24,350 nt of DNA from Kitasatospora phosalacinea. Its GTDB lineage: Bacteria > Actinomycetota > Actinomycetes > Streptomycetales > Streptomycetaceae. The stretch lies in contig NZ_JNYE01000123.1 of NCBI RefSeq assembly GCF_000717185.1, positions 1 to 24,350 on the forward strand, in the 5' to 3' direction. Position numbers and translations under genes: made by a program. How positions within the stretch are numbered: position 1 is the stretch's first letter; every line of letters begins with the position of its first letter. The notes under the pieces are model-generated. The model did not search any database. It was not told the DNA's origin and was given only the letters and a program-made list of their open reading frames with translations. Below are positions 1 through 9,308 of this stretch, one piece after another.

Positions 1-99
1 GCCTGGCTCCACACCTACAATCACCACCGCGGACACACCGCACTCGCCGGCCAACCACCCGCCAGCCGCGTCCCCAACCTCACAGGACAGAACAACTAG
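1..99 (+). CDS. IS481-family transposase, C-terminal fragment (5' end outside window)
   Basis: The window opens inside a reading frame of 32 residues ending at TAG 97-99. The tail reads WLHTYNHHRGHTALAGQPP followed by a short ASRVPNLTG-type end. This W-x2-YN-x2-R-x-H-x-AL-x-G-x-PP signature is the usual C-terminus of the DDE integrase domain of IS481 transposases, which cut and join the ends of their own element. The catalytic part lies outside the window. The stop codon sits in the CTAG that flanks the next insertion element, so that element landed precisely at the end of this gene and the stop codon survives. Family assignment is from motif memory on a short fragment. Confidence 0.75.
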   Translation, partial: AWLHTYNHHRGHTALAGQPPASRVPNLTGQNN

Positions 100-172
100 G
101 GCGCGTATCTGGTTGTGATCAATTTGCGGGTTCTGCCCTGGTGGTGGGCCCTGGTCCGGTAGATCGTGTTGT

Positions 173-1176
173 ATGACGCGAGTGCAACTGGCGGACGCCG
201 AGTGGGAGTTCATCGAGCCGTACCTGCCGGTCGGTGAGTACGGCCCGTACCCCGAGCGGTTGCGTCGGCAGTTCGAGGGCGTGATCTGGCGGTTTCGGAC
301 GGGCGGCCAGTGGCGGGAGGTGCCGGGCGGGTTCGGTGCCTGGTCGACGGTCCACAACCGCTTCCGGCAGTGGAGGGACGCCCGGGTGTTCGAGGCCCTG
401 CTGGAGGGTGCGATCGCGGAGGCCGCGAAGCGTGGTGAGGTGGACCTGTCGCTGGTCAGCGTGGATTCCACGACCGTTCGGGCCCACCACGACGCCGCCG
501 GGATGCACCTGGACCCCGACACGCTCGCCGACCTGGAGAAGGCCGCCGAGGAGGCGGAGAAGGCCCGGCAAAAGGGGGCGGCTCGGAGGGACAAGACGGG
601 CAGGGCATCACAGGCAACCCGGAGCGGGACGAGCGGCGACGTGTCCGCCGCAGACGCCGGCTCCGGCTGAAGGCCGCCCTGCTCGGGCGCTCCAGGGGCG
701 GTCAGACCAGCAAGGTCCACGTCGCCGGCGAGCGCAGGTGCCGTCCTCTGGCCTTCGTCCTGACCGAGGGGCAGGCTGCCGACAGCCCGCAGTTCATTCC
801 TGTCATTCGGAAGGTTCGGGTCCGTGGGCCCGTCGGCCGTCCCCGCACGCGGCCCGACGCGGTCGCCGGGGACAGGGCCTACTCGTCCCGCGGCAACCGC
901 GCGTACCTGCGCAAACGCCACATCAAAGCGGTCATCCCGGAGAAGAGGGACCAAGCCGCCAACCGCAAGAAGAAGGGCCGCGGCGGCGGCCGCCCCGTCG
1001 GCCACGACACCGAGCTCTACAAGGACCGCAACACCGTCGAGCGCCTGATCAACAGGCTGAAGGCCTGGCGGGGCATCGCCACCCGGTACGACAAGAAGCC
1101 CGAAAGCTACCTCGCCGGCCTCCACCTTCGCGGCGCGATGATCTGGATCAAGGACCTCACCAGGACCACCCCTTGA
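173..1176 (+). CDS. IS5-family transposase made by -1 frameshift (two overlapping frames)
   Basis: The first frame runs from ATG 173 to TGA 668-670 (165 aa). It carries the N-terminal helix-turn-helix-like region (WEFIEPYLPVG, RTGGQWREVP) and the first catalytic Asp in SVDSTTVRAHH. The second half of the transposase (LGRSRGGQTSK, GDRAYSSRGNRAYLR, NTVERLINRLKAWRG, ending DLTRTTP) lies in the -1 frame and ends at 1176. The frames join best at A AAG GGG (571-577), a perfect X XXY YYZ slippery heptamer read as AAG GGG in the zero frame. After the shift the protein continues GGGSEGQDGQ into an Arg-rich linker and the DDE core. Programmed frameshifting is known in several IS5 subgroups, so this may be an active gene and not a broken one. 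A plain frameshift mutation remains possible. Confidence 0.75.
571..577 (+). promoter_or_regulatory. Candidate -1 ribosomal slippery site A AAG GGG
   Basis: In the zero frame the codons are CAA AAG GGG GCG. Slipping back one base re-pairs AAG as AAA and GGG as GGG, and it opens the frame encoding the C-terminal half of the IS5 transposase. The heptamer fits the X XXY YYZ rule exactly. The function is inferred. Confidence 0.5.
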
Positions 1177-1199
1177 TCATGACCAAATACGCTCCCTAG

Positions 1200-1619
1200 T
1201 GGGCAGGGGCCGGGGCCTCGGGGTCTGAGCTGCGGCGGGGTGTTCGCTGCTGGTCCGTGGCGGGATCGGGCGCCGCGGGGGTGGGGTTGCGGCGGGATCG
1301 GGGTGCTGTCGGCAGGGCGGTTGCTGGGCAGAGCTGTTCGTGTGGGGGGTCTTCTTGGTGGGACGGGGGTGGTGTGCTTCGGTCGTGATCCGGTCGGCGG
1401 GGTTGGGCTGCAGCCGGTCTGGTGGGGTGCGGGTTTTCGGGATGGGGACGGGCGGGGTGCCGGTGCGGGTGGTCCCTGCGGGCGGCCCCGCCCCAACACG
1501 GGCCCGGCCGCAGGGCTGCCGCTTTCCTTGCTACCCCGCGGGAATGCGGCAGTTCCTGCCGTCGGGTCCGCCCCCTCGGCGGGCCTGACGGCAGGAGTAC
1601 TGGTGGAGCGGGTTGCGGG
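1200..1619. other. Non-coding interval between the IS element and the M4 protease
   Basis: About 420 bases without a convincing gene. The open frames here are Gly/Arg/Pro-rich low-complexity products of GC bias. The left part should hold the right end of the interrupted IS481-type element, but I could not identify its inverted repeat. The right part carries strong inverted repeats, including the hairpin at 1556-1594. Confidence 0.6.
1556..1594 (-). terminator. Hairpin downstream of the M4 protease
   Basis: CTGCCGTC (1556-1563) pairs with GACGGCAG (1587-1594), and an inner CCGCC/GGCGG stem lies at 1568-1572 and 1578-1582. It begins about 25 bases past the protease stop codon on the minus strand. 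There is no U-tract, as is usual for actinomycete terminators. Called from structure and position only. Confidence 0.5.
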
Positions 1620-3818
1620 TCAGCCGATGGCGACGTCGTCGAGGAGGAAGATGGTCGACAGGTAGGCGTCCTCGGTGCCGGCGAACTCCAGCTTCACGTT
1701 CTTGCCCTTGTAGGCGGACAGGTCGACGGTCTTCTGGACGTACCCGGCGGAGGCGTTGGCGTTGGAGTAGGTGGCCAGCGTGGTGCCGTTGACGTTGACC
1801 TTGAGGGTGTCGTAGGCGGTGTAGCCGGATTCCTGGGTGCTGACCTTGAGCCAGAAGGTCAGCTTGGGGGTGCCGGTGGACGGGACCGCGATGTTCGACT
1901 GGGAGAGGGACTCGATCGCGGAGGTGCCGTAGCCCATCATCCAGGCGTACCAGGAGCCGCCGTGCGCGGGCTGCAGGGTGGAGTTGGAGATGTCGTTGTC
2001 GCTCTGGGTCCAGCCGGCGGTGCCCTGTTCGAAGCCGCCGTTGGTCAGGGCGTTGCCGCTGGGGGCGGTGCTGGAGCTGGAGGGCGAGGGGCTGGTCGAG
2101 CCGGACGGGGACGGGGAGGGGCTGGTGGAGGAGGAGGGCGTCGGGGTGGGGCTGCCGGTGCCGGGGTCGGGCAGGGCGGTGCCGACGCTGACGGCGGCCC
2201 AGGCCTTGGAGACGATGTACCGTTCCTGGGAGTTGGTGCCGTACAGGTCGGCGGCGGCGCTCAGGGTGGCGGTGCGGGCGCCGGCGTAGTTGGTGGTGGA
2301 GGTCATGTAGGTGGTCAGGGCGCGGTACCAGATCGCCGCGGCCTTGTCCTTGCCGATGCCGGCGAAGGTGTCGCTGTTGCAGGTGGTGCCGTTGTGCGAG
2401 CGTCCGCCGATGGTCTTGGCGCCGGTGCCTTCGGCCGCGAGGTAGAAGAAGTGGTTGCCGATGCCGGAGGAGTAGTGGACGTCCACCGACGAGGCGCTGG
2501 AGGTCCAGCAGCCGAGGCTGCTGCCGTCGGAGGCGGGGTTGTCCATGCGGCGCATGTAGCCGCCGGACATGTTGAGCTTCTCGCCGATGTAGTAGTCGCC
2601 GGGGTCGGCGGCGTTGTCGGCGTAGAACTCGACCATGGTGCCGAAGATGTCGGAGTTGGCCTCGTTGAGGCCGCCGGACTCGCCGGAGTAGTTGAGGTTG
2701 GCGGTGGCGGAGGTGACGCCGTGGCTCATCTCGTGGCCGGCCACGTCGAGGGCGGTGACGGGGGTGTTGCTGTTCTGCGAGGAGCCGTCGCCGAAGGCCA
2801 TGCAGAAGCAGTCGTCGTCGTAGAACGCGTTCAGCAGGCTGGTGCCGACGTGCACGTACGCGGGGGCGCCCTTGCCGTCGTTGCGGATGCCGGAGCGGTT
2901 GAAGGCGCTCTGGTAGTAGTCCCAGGTCTTGGCGAGGCCGTAGGAGGCGTCGACGGCGGCGCTCTCCCGGCTGGAGGTGGTGCCGGTGCCCCAGGAGTTG
3001 GTGGTCTTGGAGAAGGTGCGGGCGTTCTGCTTCGGGCTGGTCTCGGGGCTGTTGTACGAGTCGTAGACGATGGTGCCGCCGTGGGCGGCGTCGGTGAGGG
3101 TGTAGCTGCTGCCGGTCTGGGTGGTCTCGATGGAGACCTGGCCGACGGTGGTGCCGTTGCCGGTGCCGGTGATGCCCTGGTGGAGTTCGTACTGGTCGAG
3201 CGGCGCGCCGCTGGCCGCGTCGACGATCACCGCTTCGCGGGAGCCGGCCCCGGCCTCGCCGTCGCCGGTGACGGTGGAGCGGTAGGCCAGGACGGGGATC
3301 TTGCCGACCGCGTAGACCACCAGGGTGCTGCCGTCCGAGGCGCCGGTCTTGGCGTTCCTGACGTGCTTGGCGTGCTGGGCGGCCGCGGCGGAGGCGTCGG
3401 AGGCGCTGAGCTTCGGCGTCACCCCTGCCATCTTGATCGCGCCCTGGTGGGCCTGGTCGGAGCCGGTGGGCTTGCCGTCGGCGCCGTAGTGGACGACCAG
3501 GTCGCCGCCGATGACCGGCAGGCCGCGGTAGGTGCGGTCGTAGCGCACGTGCCGGGCGCCGTCGGTGTCGAGGAGCACGTCCTTGGCGACCAGGCGCTCG
3601 TCCGCGCCGAAGCCGAGCGACTTCGCGGCGGCGGCGGCCTCCCGGTCGGCGGTGCGCAGCGCCTCGGCGCGGGTGTCCGCCGTCATCGCCTTGAACCCGG
3701 CGCCGGGCCGAGCGGTGGAGCTGTCTGCGGCGGCGGTGGACTGGGTGGCCACGACGGTCAGGGTGCCCAGGGCGAGGGCCGCGGCGACGGCGGCGGCCAG
3801 AGCGTTCTTGTGGGACAT
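1620..3818 (-). CDS. Secreted M4 family (thermolysin-type) metalloprotease with C-terminal accessory domain
   Basis: A 732-aa zinc endopeptidase predicted to be exported. ATG 3818 is chosen over GTG 3821 because GGAAGGA lies at proper distance from the ATG and too close to the GTG. A signal peptide covers roughly residues 1-31 (Ala/Leu-rich core, then STAAADSS). FTP/PepSY-type propeptide sequence follows to about 205 (YRGLPVIGGDLVVHY). The M4 catalytic region holds the zinc motif HEMSH (362-366), the third ligand Glu 386 in GGLNEANSD, and the catalytic His near 448 in DVHYSSGIGNHFFYL. A Ser/Pro/Thr linker (about 550-588) leads to a C-terminal beta-sandwich-like domain beginning NGGFEQGTAGW, of the kind used for binding surfaces or substrates. 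All active-site residues appear intact. A LAL regulator is divergently placed 163 bp away and may control it. Confidence 0.93.
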   Translation of the reverse strand: MSHKNALAAAVAAALALGTLTVVATQSTAAADSSTARPGAGFKAMTADTRAEALRTADREAAAAAKSLGFGADERLVAKDVLLDTDGARHVRYDRTYRGLPVIGGDLVVHYGADGKPTGSDQAHQGAIKMAGVTPKLSASDASAAAAQHAKHVRNAKTGASDGSTLVVYAVGKIPVLAYRSTVTGDGEAGAGSREAVIVDAASGAPLDQYELHQGITGTGNGTTVGQVSIETTQTGSSYTLTDAAHGGTIVYDSYNSPETSPKQNARTFSKTTNSWGTGTTSSRESAAVDASYGLAKTWDYYQSAFNRSGIRNDGKGAPAYVHVGTSLLNAFYDDDCFCMAFGDGSSQNSNTPVTALDVAGHEMSHGVTSATANLNYSGESGGLNEANSDIFGTMVEFYADNAADPGDYYIGEKLNMSGGYMRRMDNPASDGSSLGCWTSSASSVDVHYSSGIGNHFFYLAAEGTGAKTIGGRSHNGTTCNSDTFAGIGKDKAAAIWYRALTTYMTSTTNYAGARTATLSAAADLYGTNSQERYIVSKAWAAVSVGTALPDPGTGSPTPTPSSSTSPSPSPSGSTSPSPSSSSTAPSGNALTNGGFEQGTAGWTQSDNDISNSTLQPAHGGSWYAWMMGYGTSAIESLSQSNIAVPSTGTPKLTFWLKVSTQESGYTAYDTLKVNVNGTTLATYSNANASAGYVQKTVDLSAYKGKNVKLEFAGTEDAYLSTIFLLDDVAIG

Positions 3819-3981
3819 CACATTCCTTCCGCCGAGCCGGGTTGGGGGAAAGACCGCAGGACGTCATCTGGGGGGTGGGGGGCGTTCGGCAGCAGTTGGC
3901 TCGGCTGTGGCCATGAGGCTAGGGAAGGCGGGGGTCCGCTGAAATCAGGGGAAACCCTTGACCTGGACCGGAGCGGCAGCC

Positions 3982-6768
3982 ATGTCGCACGATGGCCCGA
4001 TGCCAGACTCTGCAACGCAGTTGAGCGTGTTCCAGGAACCGGTCGGCACCGTGCTGCCGGCACTGCCGGACGGCGTCCCCGGGGCCCGCCGGGTGGTGCT
4101 GTTCGGGCCGCCGGGGATCGGCAGGACCACCGCGGCCGGCATCCTGGCGCGGCGGCTGGGGCTGCCCGTGCTGCGGCTGGCCCCGGGCCCGCAGGACGCG
4201 CCCGTCCCGTGGACCGGGCTGCTCGAACTCGCCCTGGCCCTGCAGCCGCTGCCCGCCGCGCGGGAACTCGCCGCGGCCGTCGACGAGGCTGCCGACTCCG
4301 AGCCCGCCGGGGCTTCCCTGCGGCTGCGCCGGCTGACCACGGCCCTCCTGCGGGAAATCCCGCCCCTGACCCTGGTGGTCGACAACGCGCAGTGGCTGGA
4401 TCCGGCCAGCGCGGCCGTCCTGCGCTGGGCCCTGCGCCTGACCCCCGACCTGCCTGTGATCGCCACCGAGCGCACCTGGCGACCCGGGACCGAGGGCTAC
4501 TGGAGCGGCGAGGACGTGCACGCGGTGCGTGTCCCGCCCCTGACCGCCCACCAGCTTTCGGCCCTCCTCTCCGCCCGTCGGCCCACCCACGGTCAGGTGG
4601 CCCGGATCCACCGGCGCAGCGGAGGCAACCCGGCCCTCGCCCTGGCGCTCGCCGACGCCGCGGACCCGGTGGCGGACCGGGACGGCGACGACGAGGCGGC
4701 ACTGCCTCCGGCGGCCCGCCGGGTGGTGGGGGAGTGGCTGGACAGCGTGTCCGAGGAAGCCCGGGACCTGCTGACCCTGGCGGCGCTCGACGACCGGCCC
4801 GACCGCAAACTGCTGGCCCGCCTCGTCGGCCCGGCCGCCGGCCACCTGCTGGCCGAAGCCGAGGCCGCAGGGCTGGTCGACCTCGAACACGCCGACGGGA
4901 GCGTGCACTTCACCGCCTCCGCGATCGGCGTCGAGCTCACCGTCGCTCTCACCGACACCGCCCGCCGACTGCTGCACGCCCGCCTGGCCGAAGCCAGCCA
5001 CGACCACCTGCGCCGTGACCGCCACACCGCACTGGCCGCCGACGCCGATGACCCGCGCACCGCTGACGACGCCGCCCGCGCCGCCGTCAGCGCCCGCCTG
5101 CGCGGCGAACACGCGCTCGCCGCCGAACTCTCCCTCCTCGCCGCCCAGCGCACCCCGAAGGAGGACACTGGCCTGCTCACCGAACGGGCCCTGACCGCCG
5201 CCCGCGACGCCGCGCACTACGGCGACCTGCACCGCGGCCGCACCGCCGCCCGCCTCGTCCTGGCCCACGACACCAGCCCCGCCCGGCGCGTCGACACCCT
5301 CCTCGCCCTCATCGACGCCAGCGGACAGCACCTGAACACCGCGGACCACCTGTTCGCCGACGCACTCAACGCCGCAGCCGGACGCCCCGACCTCGCCCCT
5401 CAGGTCCTCATCCGCCAGTCCATCTGGGCCAACGTCAACGACGGCGACCCCCACAAGGCGTGCGCCCTGGCCGAACAGGCCGCCATCCTCGCCGAGAGCA
5501 CCGCAGACAGCGCCGCCGGCGCCATGGCGCTCACCCTGCAGGCCCGCTTCCAACGCATCCTCGGCCACCCCGCAGCCGGGACCACGCTCGCCCGCGCACT
5601 CTCCCTGCCCCACGACCCGCACACCCCCGCCAACGGCACACCCCAGCACCTCGCCGCCCGCCACGCCCTCTTCGACGACCGCCCCGACCGGGCCCGCACC
5701 CTGCTGCTGCCGCTGCTCGTCGAAGCCGAACGAACGAACGACGCCGAAGCCACCGTCGACATCCTGCGCAGCCTCGCCGAAACCGAACTGCGCGCCGGAC
5801 GCTGCGCCAGGGCCCTCGAACACGCCCGCCGCGCCCAGGCCCTCACCGACCGCACCGCCCTGTCCCCCGCCCCCGCCTGCTACACCTCCGCCCTCGTCGA
5901 AGGCACCGCCCACAACACGGACGCCGCCCTCGCCCACGCCCAGCGCGGAATCGACACCGCCCGCCACGAGGACAACAAGGTCTTCCTCTCCCGCAACCTC
6001 TACGCCCTCGGACACATCCTCCTGGCCGCCGGCCGCCCACAGGAAGCACTGGAGGCCCTGGAAGAAGTCCGCACCCTGGAGGAACAGCAACAGGTCCGCG
6101 ACCCCTCCGTCCTGCGCTGGCACCCCGACCTCGCCGAAGCCCTCATCGCCCACGGCCGCCTCGACGAAGCAGACGTCCTCCTCACCGACACCCGCCGCAC
6201 CGCAACCGACCTGGGCCGCACCTCCGCCCTGCCCGCGCTCGACCGCTCCCAAGCACTCCTGGACGCCGCCCGCGGCAACCACGACACCGCCGCCCGCCGC
6301 CTCACCGAAACCGCTGACCGCCTCCACCACCTCCCCCTCGAACACGCCCGCACCCTGCTCGCACTCAGCCACACCGAACGACGCGCACGCCGCCGCGCCA
6401 GCGCCCGCACCGCCGCCCAAAGCGCAACCGACCTCTTCACCACCCACCACGCCCACCCCTGGACCGACACCGCCCAACGCACCCTCCACCACCTGACCCA
6501 CAACCCCCCGGGCCACCACACCGGCCCCCTCCTCACCCCCGCCGAACAACGCTGCGCCCAACTCGCCGCCACCGGCGCCAGCAACCGCGACATCGCCGCC
6601 ACCCTCACCGTCAGCACCAAAACCGTCGAAGCCACCCTCACCCGCGTCTACCGCAAACTCGGCCTGCACTCCCGCGCCCAACTCGCCCACACCCTCGCCA
6701 CGGCGCAAGAAACACCCGCTGGCATGCTCCACCATCAAGACCGGAGCAACAACGACGCCTGGCCCTGA
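3982..6768 (+). CDS. LAL-type LuxR-family transcriptional regulator with AAA/NB-ARC-like ATPase domain
   Basis: A 928-aa protein built like the large ATP-binding LuxR regulators. It has an N-terminal P-loop ATPase, a long Ala/Arg/Leu helical middle with TPR-like character, and a C-terminal LuxR helix-turn-helix. The P-loop reads GPPGIGRTT (42-50), so the invariant Walker-A lysine is Arg 48 (codon AGG). The Walker B-like strand is LTLVVDNAQW (Asp 134). The HTH spans about 851-912 (LTPAEQRCAQLAATG, then SNRDIAATLTVSTKTVEATL). ATG 3982 is preferred. A TTG at 3958 would add eight residues, but it coincides with a TTGACC that looks like a -35 element. No strong Shine-Dalgarno is visible; GGAG lies 12 bases upstream. 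The gene is divergent from the M4 protease, so regulation of that protease is a reasonable guess. ATP hydrolysis may be weak. Confidence 0.85.
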   Translation: MSHDGPMPDSATQLSVFQEPVGTVLPALPDGVPGARRVVLFGPPGIGRTTAAGILARRLGLPVLRLAPGPQDAPVPWTGLLELALALQPLPAARELAAAVDEAADSEPAGASLRLRRLTTALLREIPPLTLVVDNAQWLDPASAAVLRWALRLTPDLPVIATERTWRPGTEGYWSGEDVHAVRVPPLTAHQLSALLSARRPTHGQVARIHRRSGGNPALALALADAADPVADRDGDDEAALPPAARRVVGEWLDSVSEEARDLLTLAALDDRPDRKLLARLVGPAAGHLLAEAEAAGLVDLEHADGSVHFTASAIGVELTVALTDTARRLLHARLAEASHDHLRRDRHTALAADADDPRTADDAARAAVSARLRGEHALAAELSLLAAQRTPKEDTGLLTERALTAARDAAHYGDLHRGRTAARLVLAHDTSPARRVDTLLALIDASGQHLNTADHLFADALNAAAGRPDLAPQVLIRQSIWANVNDGDPHKACALAEQAAILAESTADSAAGAMALTLQARFQRILGHPAAGTTLARALSLPHDPHTPANGTPQHLAARHALFDDRPDRARTLLLPLLVEAERTNDAEATVDILRSLAETELRAGRCARALEHARRAQALTDRTALSPAPACYTSALVEGTAHNTDAALAHAQRGIDTARHEDNKVFLSRNLYALGHILLAAGRPQEALEALEEVRTLEEQQQVRDPSVLRWHPDLAEALIAHGRLDEADVLLTDTRRTATDLGRTSALPALDRSQALLDAARGNHDTAARRLTETADRLHHLPLEHARTLLALSHTERRARRRASARTAAQSATDLFTTHHAHPWTDTAQRTLHHLTHNPPGHHTGPLLTPAEQRCAQLAATGASNRDIAATLTVSTKTVEATLTRVYRKLGLHSRAQLAHTLATAQETPAGMLHHQDRSNNDAWP

Positions 6769-7007
6769 ACCGAGAGCATCGGGGCGGCCCCAACCAACAG
6801 GCCGACTGGGGAAAGACCACCACGGTACGAAGCACGAGCGGCGGAAGCGTCACTCGAGCGCGGACAGGACCTGGCGGGCCGACGCGACGGCGACAGCTCG
6901 CAGCAGCCCCCTCGTCCGCCCCTGCGCGCTCGGAACGGACCGACGCAGGAGAAAGCGCCTGCCGGGCCGACAGCGCAGGCGGCACGCCCCGGCCCCGGGT
7001 GCCGGCC

Positions 7008-7442
7008 TCACCCTCCGCCGTCGGGGTCGGCGAGGGTGAAGTCGGCGCAGTCGAAGCCGGGAGTGGCCGCCGCTTCCGCCATCTGCCGGTGCGTCAGGCT
7101 TGCCAAGCCCACGGTGCGCGGTCGGCAGCCGCGCTCGGGCCGGGAGCGAGTGGCGTGGCGGCGCGCGATCAGGTCGCGGTGCCGTCGAAGAACAGTGCCC
7201 GGCCGTATCAGCAAGCGCATCCTGTGCAGCGTGTGCATCGGCATCCGGTGCGGCAGAGCGGCCGGAAAGGCCCGGTCGCTTGCTTCGAACCGTACGCGCT
7301 GTCCGTTCAGCTGCCGCTCTGGCACGGCGATCCGACGGTGCAGTGCGAGGACCTCCACGTCCTTGCCGTGGTCGCTCATCGGCAGCAGCCGCACGATCGC
7401 GAGCGCCTCCGTCACGCCCGGACAGGGCAGTCGCAGCAACAC
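7008..7442 (-). pseudogene. Truncated integrase/transposase remnant
   Basis: The first ~110 residues of this 144-aa frame (GTG 7442) resemble the N-terminus of actinomycete integrase-core transposases: GVTEALAIVRLLPMS, then KDVEVLALHRRIAV, LIRPGTVLRRHRDLIARRHA and RPRTV. In the family the DDE integrase core would follow. Here the similarity stops near 7110, and an unrelated tail (GLASLTHRQMAEAAATPG, stop at 7008) takes over, so the catalytic core is missing. It sits between the LAL gene and an IS4-type transposase, in an insertion-sequence graveyard. Non-functional as a transposase. Confidence 0.55.
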
Positions 7443-7663
7443 GGCTGATCATCATGGCGGGGTCATCGCCGGCCTCGCCAGAGCGCCGACCCGGAAACGC
7501 GGTCGACGTCCTGCGAATCATCGCTCACCGGCTCCCACCGGGGAAGATGAGGTGATCGGCAAGGGTGCGGTTGACGACGGCCCTGCCGATGGCGGGCAGC
7601 TGCCGGCCGATCCTCGGTGCCGTGCTGATCGCCCCCGTCCTACCGAAACCGCAGGACCACTTC

Positions 7664-9308
7664 GTGTCCACCCCGGTGCGGAGGCCCCTGACGGCCATCA
7701 CCCGTTCGGTGACCGTGGCCGCAGGCCGGTTCGCCCCGGGCCACCTGGGAGAGCTGACCGCCGTGCTGCCGTTCGAGCTGGTGGACGCGGTGCTGGCGGA
7801 GACGCGCGCGTTGCAGCGGCGGCTGCGTGATCTTCCGTCCCGGGTCGGGATGTACTTCCTGCTCGCGATGTGCCTTTTTCCCGAGGTCGGCTACCGGCTG
7901 GTCTGGGACAAGCTCACCTGCGGCCTGGCCGGGATGCCGGTGGCACAGCCGAGCGCGAAGGCCCTGCGGGACCTGCGCCGTCGGCTGGGGACCGCGCCGG
8001 TACGGTCGCTGTTCGAAGTGCTTGCAGGTCCGCTGGCCCGCCCGACGACGCCGGGAGTGCGCTTCGGCACCTACCGGACGGTGTCCTTCGACGGCTGCAG
8101 CTCGCTGCGGGTACCCGACTCGCCCCGCAACCGGGCCTGGCTCGGGCGGACTGCCCATCACGGCTATCCCACGCTGGAGCTGATGACGCTGGTCGAGACC
8201 GGGACGAGGTCCCTGATCGGAGCGGTCTTCGGCCCCACCGACGAGGGCGAAACCGCCTACGCACGACGGCTGCTACACCTGCTGACGCCGGACATGCCTG
8301 TGTTGTGGGACAAGGGCTTCGACGCGAACGCCTTCCTCGCCCAGGCGACGGCAACTGGCGCGAAGGTCCTGGGCCGGCTCCGCAGCAACCGGCGCACCCC
8401 GGTCCTGGCCCGCCTCGACGACGGCTCCTACCTGTCGGCGATCGGCGCTGTCCACGTCCGGATCATCGACGCCGAGATCACGGTGACCTGCGCCGACGGC
8501 ACCGTTTTCACCGGTTCCTACCGGCTGGCCACCACGCTGACCGACGCCCGCCGCCACCCCGCCAGGGCACTCGTCAGCCTCTACCATGAGCGCTGGGAAC
8601 ACGAGAGCGCGTACTACGCGCTCTGCCACACGATCCTGGCCGGCCGGAACCTCCGCTCCGGCGACCGAGGCCGGCCTCGAACAAGAGATGTGGGCCATGC
8701 TCACGCTCTACCAGGCCCTGCGAACCATGATGGTCGAGGCCGCCGAATCCGTCCCCGGAACCGACCCCGACCGTTGCAGTTTCGCCGTTGCCCTGCAGAC
8801 CGCCCGCGACCAGGTCGTCCGGGCCGCCGGGATCCTCCCAGACGAGCCTGGCTCCCTCGGGTTGATCGGTCGGCGAGTGCTGGCCCGACTCCTTGCGCCC
8901 CGCCGTCACCGAACGAGCACTCGCAAGGTCAAGTCCCCGATCTCCCGATATGCCGAGCGGCGCAACGACGGCCGCCCCGACCGGAGCCTCACCATCACCG
9001 ACCCCACCGTCGCCATCCTCGATCCCGGCCCGGAACACCAGCCTTTGCCCCCGGTCTCCCGCGACGACCGCCACACCGTCCCGGCCCAGCGCCGACGGCA
9101 CCGCGTCCTCGCCCTGCTGCAGGACGGCCCGACCCGCCTATGGAGACCCGCGGAGATCGCCGCCCACTTCGGCGACATCACCCTGCACACGATGTACAGG
9201 CAGCTCTCCCGATGGGCCGGCAGCGGCATCATCCACAAGATCGGCCCCGGTCTCTACGCGGCGACAAACTGGACCTCAACCCCCTTGCCGCCAGCGGAAA
9301 TCCGTTAA
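7664..9308 (+). pseudogene. IS4-family transposase, frameshifted
   Basis: A DDE transposase of the IS4 type in two frames. The first part, probably from GTG 7664, has the IS4 N-terminal domain (FAPGHLGELTAVLPFELVDA), first Asp in TVSFDGCSSLRVP, second Asp in MPVLWDKGFDANAF, and the Y-x2-R/E signature YHERWEHESAYYALCHTIL. After NLRSGD (near 8665) the family sequence continues only in the +1 frame (EAGLEQEMWAMLTLYQALR), through the winged-helix-like C-terminus (LWRPAEIAAHFGDITLHTMY) to TAA 9306-9308. One extra C, or loss of two bases, at about 8664-8667 explains the break. No slippery sequence is seen, so it is most likely dead. Terminal inverted repeats were not found. Confidence 0.8.

Larger units (their letters stand above)
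96..1199 (+). mobile_element. IS5-family insertion sequence with terminal inverted repeats
   Basis: A complete-looking element of about 1.1 kb. The left end (96-121) and the reverse complement of the right end (1174-1199) match at 22 of 26 positions, both beginning CTAGGG. The CTAG at 96-99 and 1196-1199 is probably the target duplication (YTAR targets are typical of the IS5 group), which makes the element proper 100-1195. The transposase fills the interior, and its stop codon (1174-1176) lies inside the right inverted repeat. The element interrupts the very end of an IS481-type gene. Confidence 0.8.

Noticed and set aside
3958..3981. TTG start adding eight residues to the LAL regulator
   Set aside because: The TTGACC there looks more like a -35 element, and ATG 3982 gives a normal start.
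1422..5018. Very long plus-strand open frame (about 1200 codons) across the M4 protease
   Set aside because: It is Gly/Val/Ala low-complexity sequence antisense to a clear M4 protease and then out of frame with the LAL gene; it is a GC-bias shadow.
3919..6738. 939-codon minus-strand frame opposite the LAL regulator
   Set aside because: Gly/Val/Gln-rich composition with no domains, while the plus strand encodes a P-loop and a LuxR helix-turn-helix.
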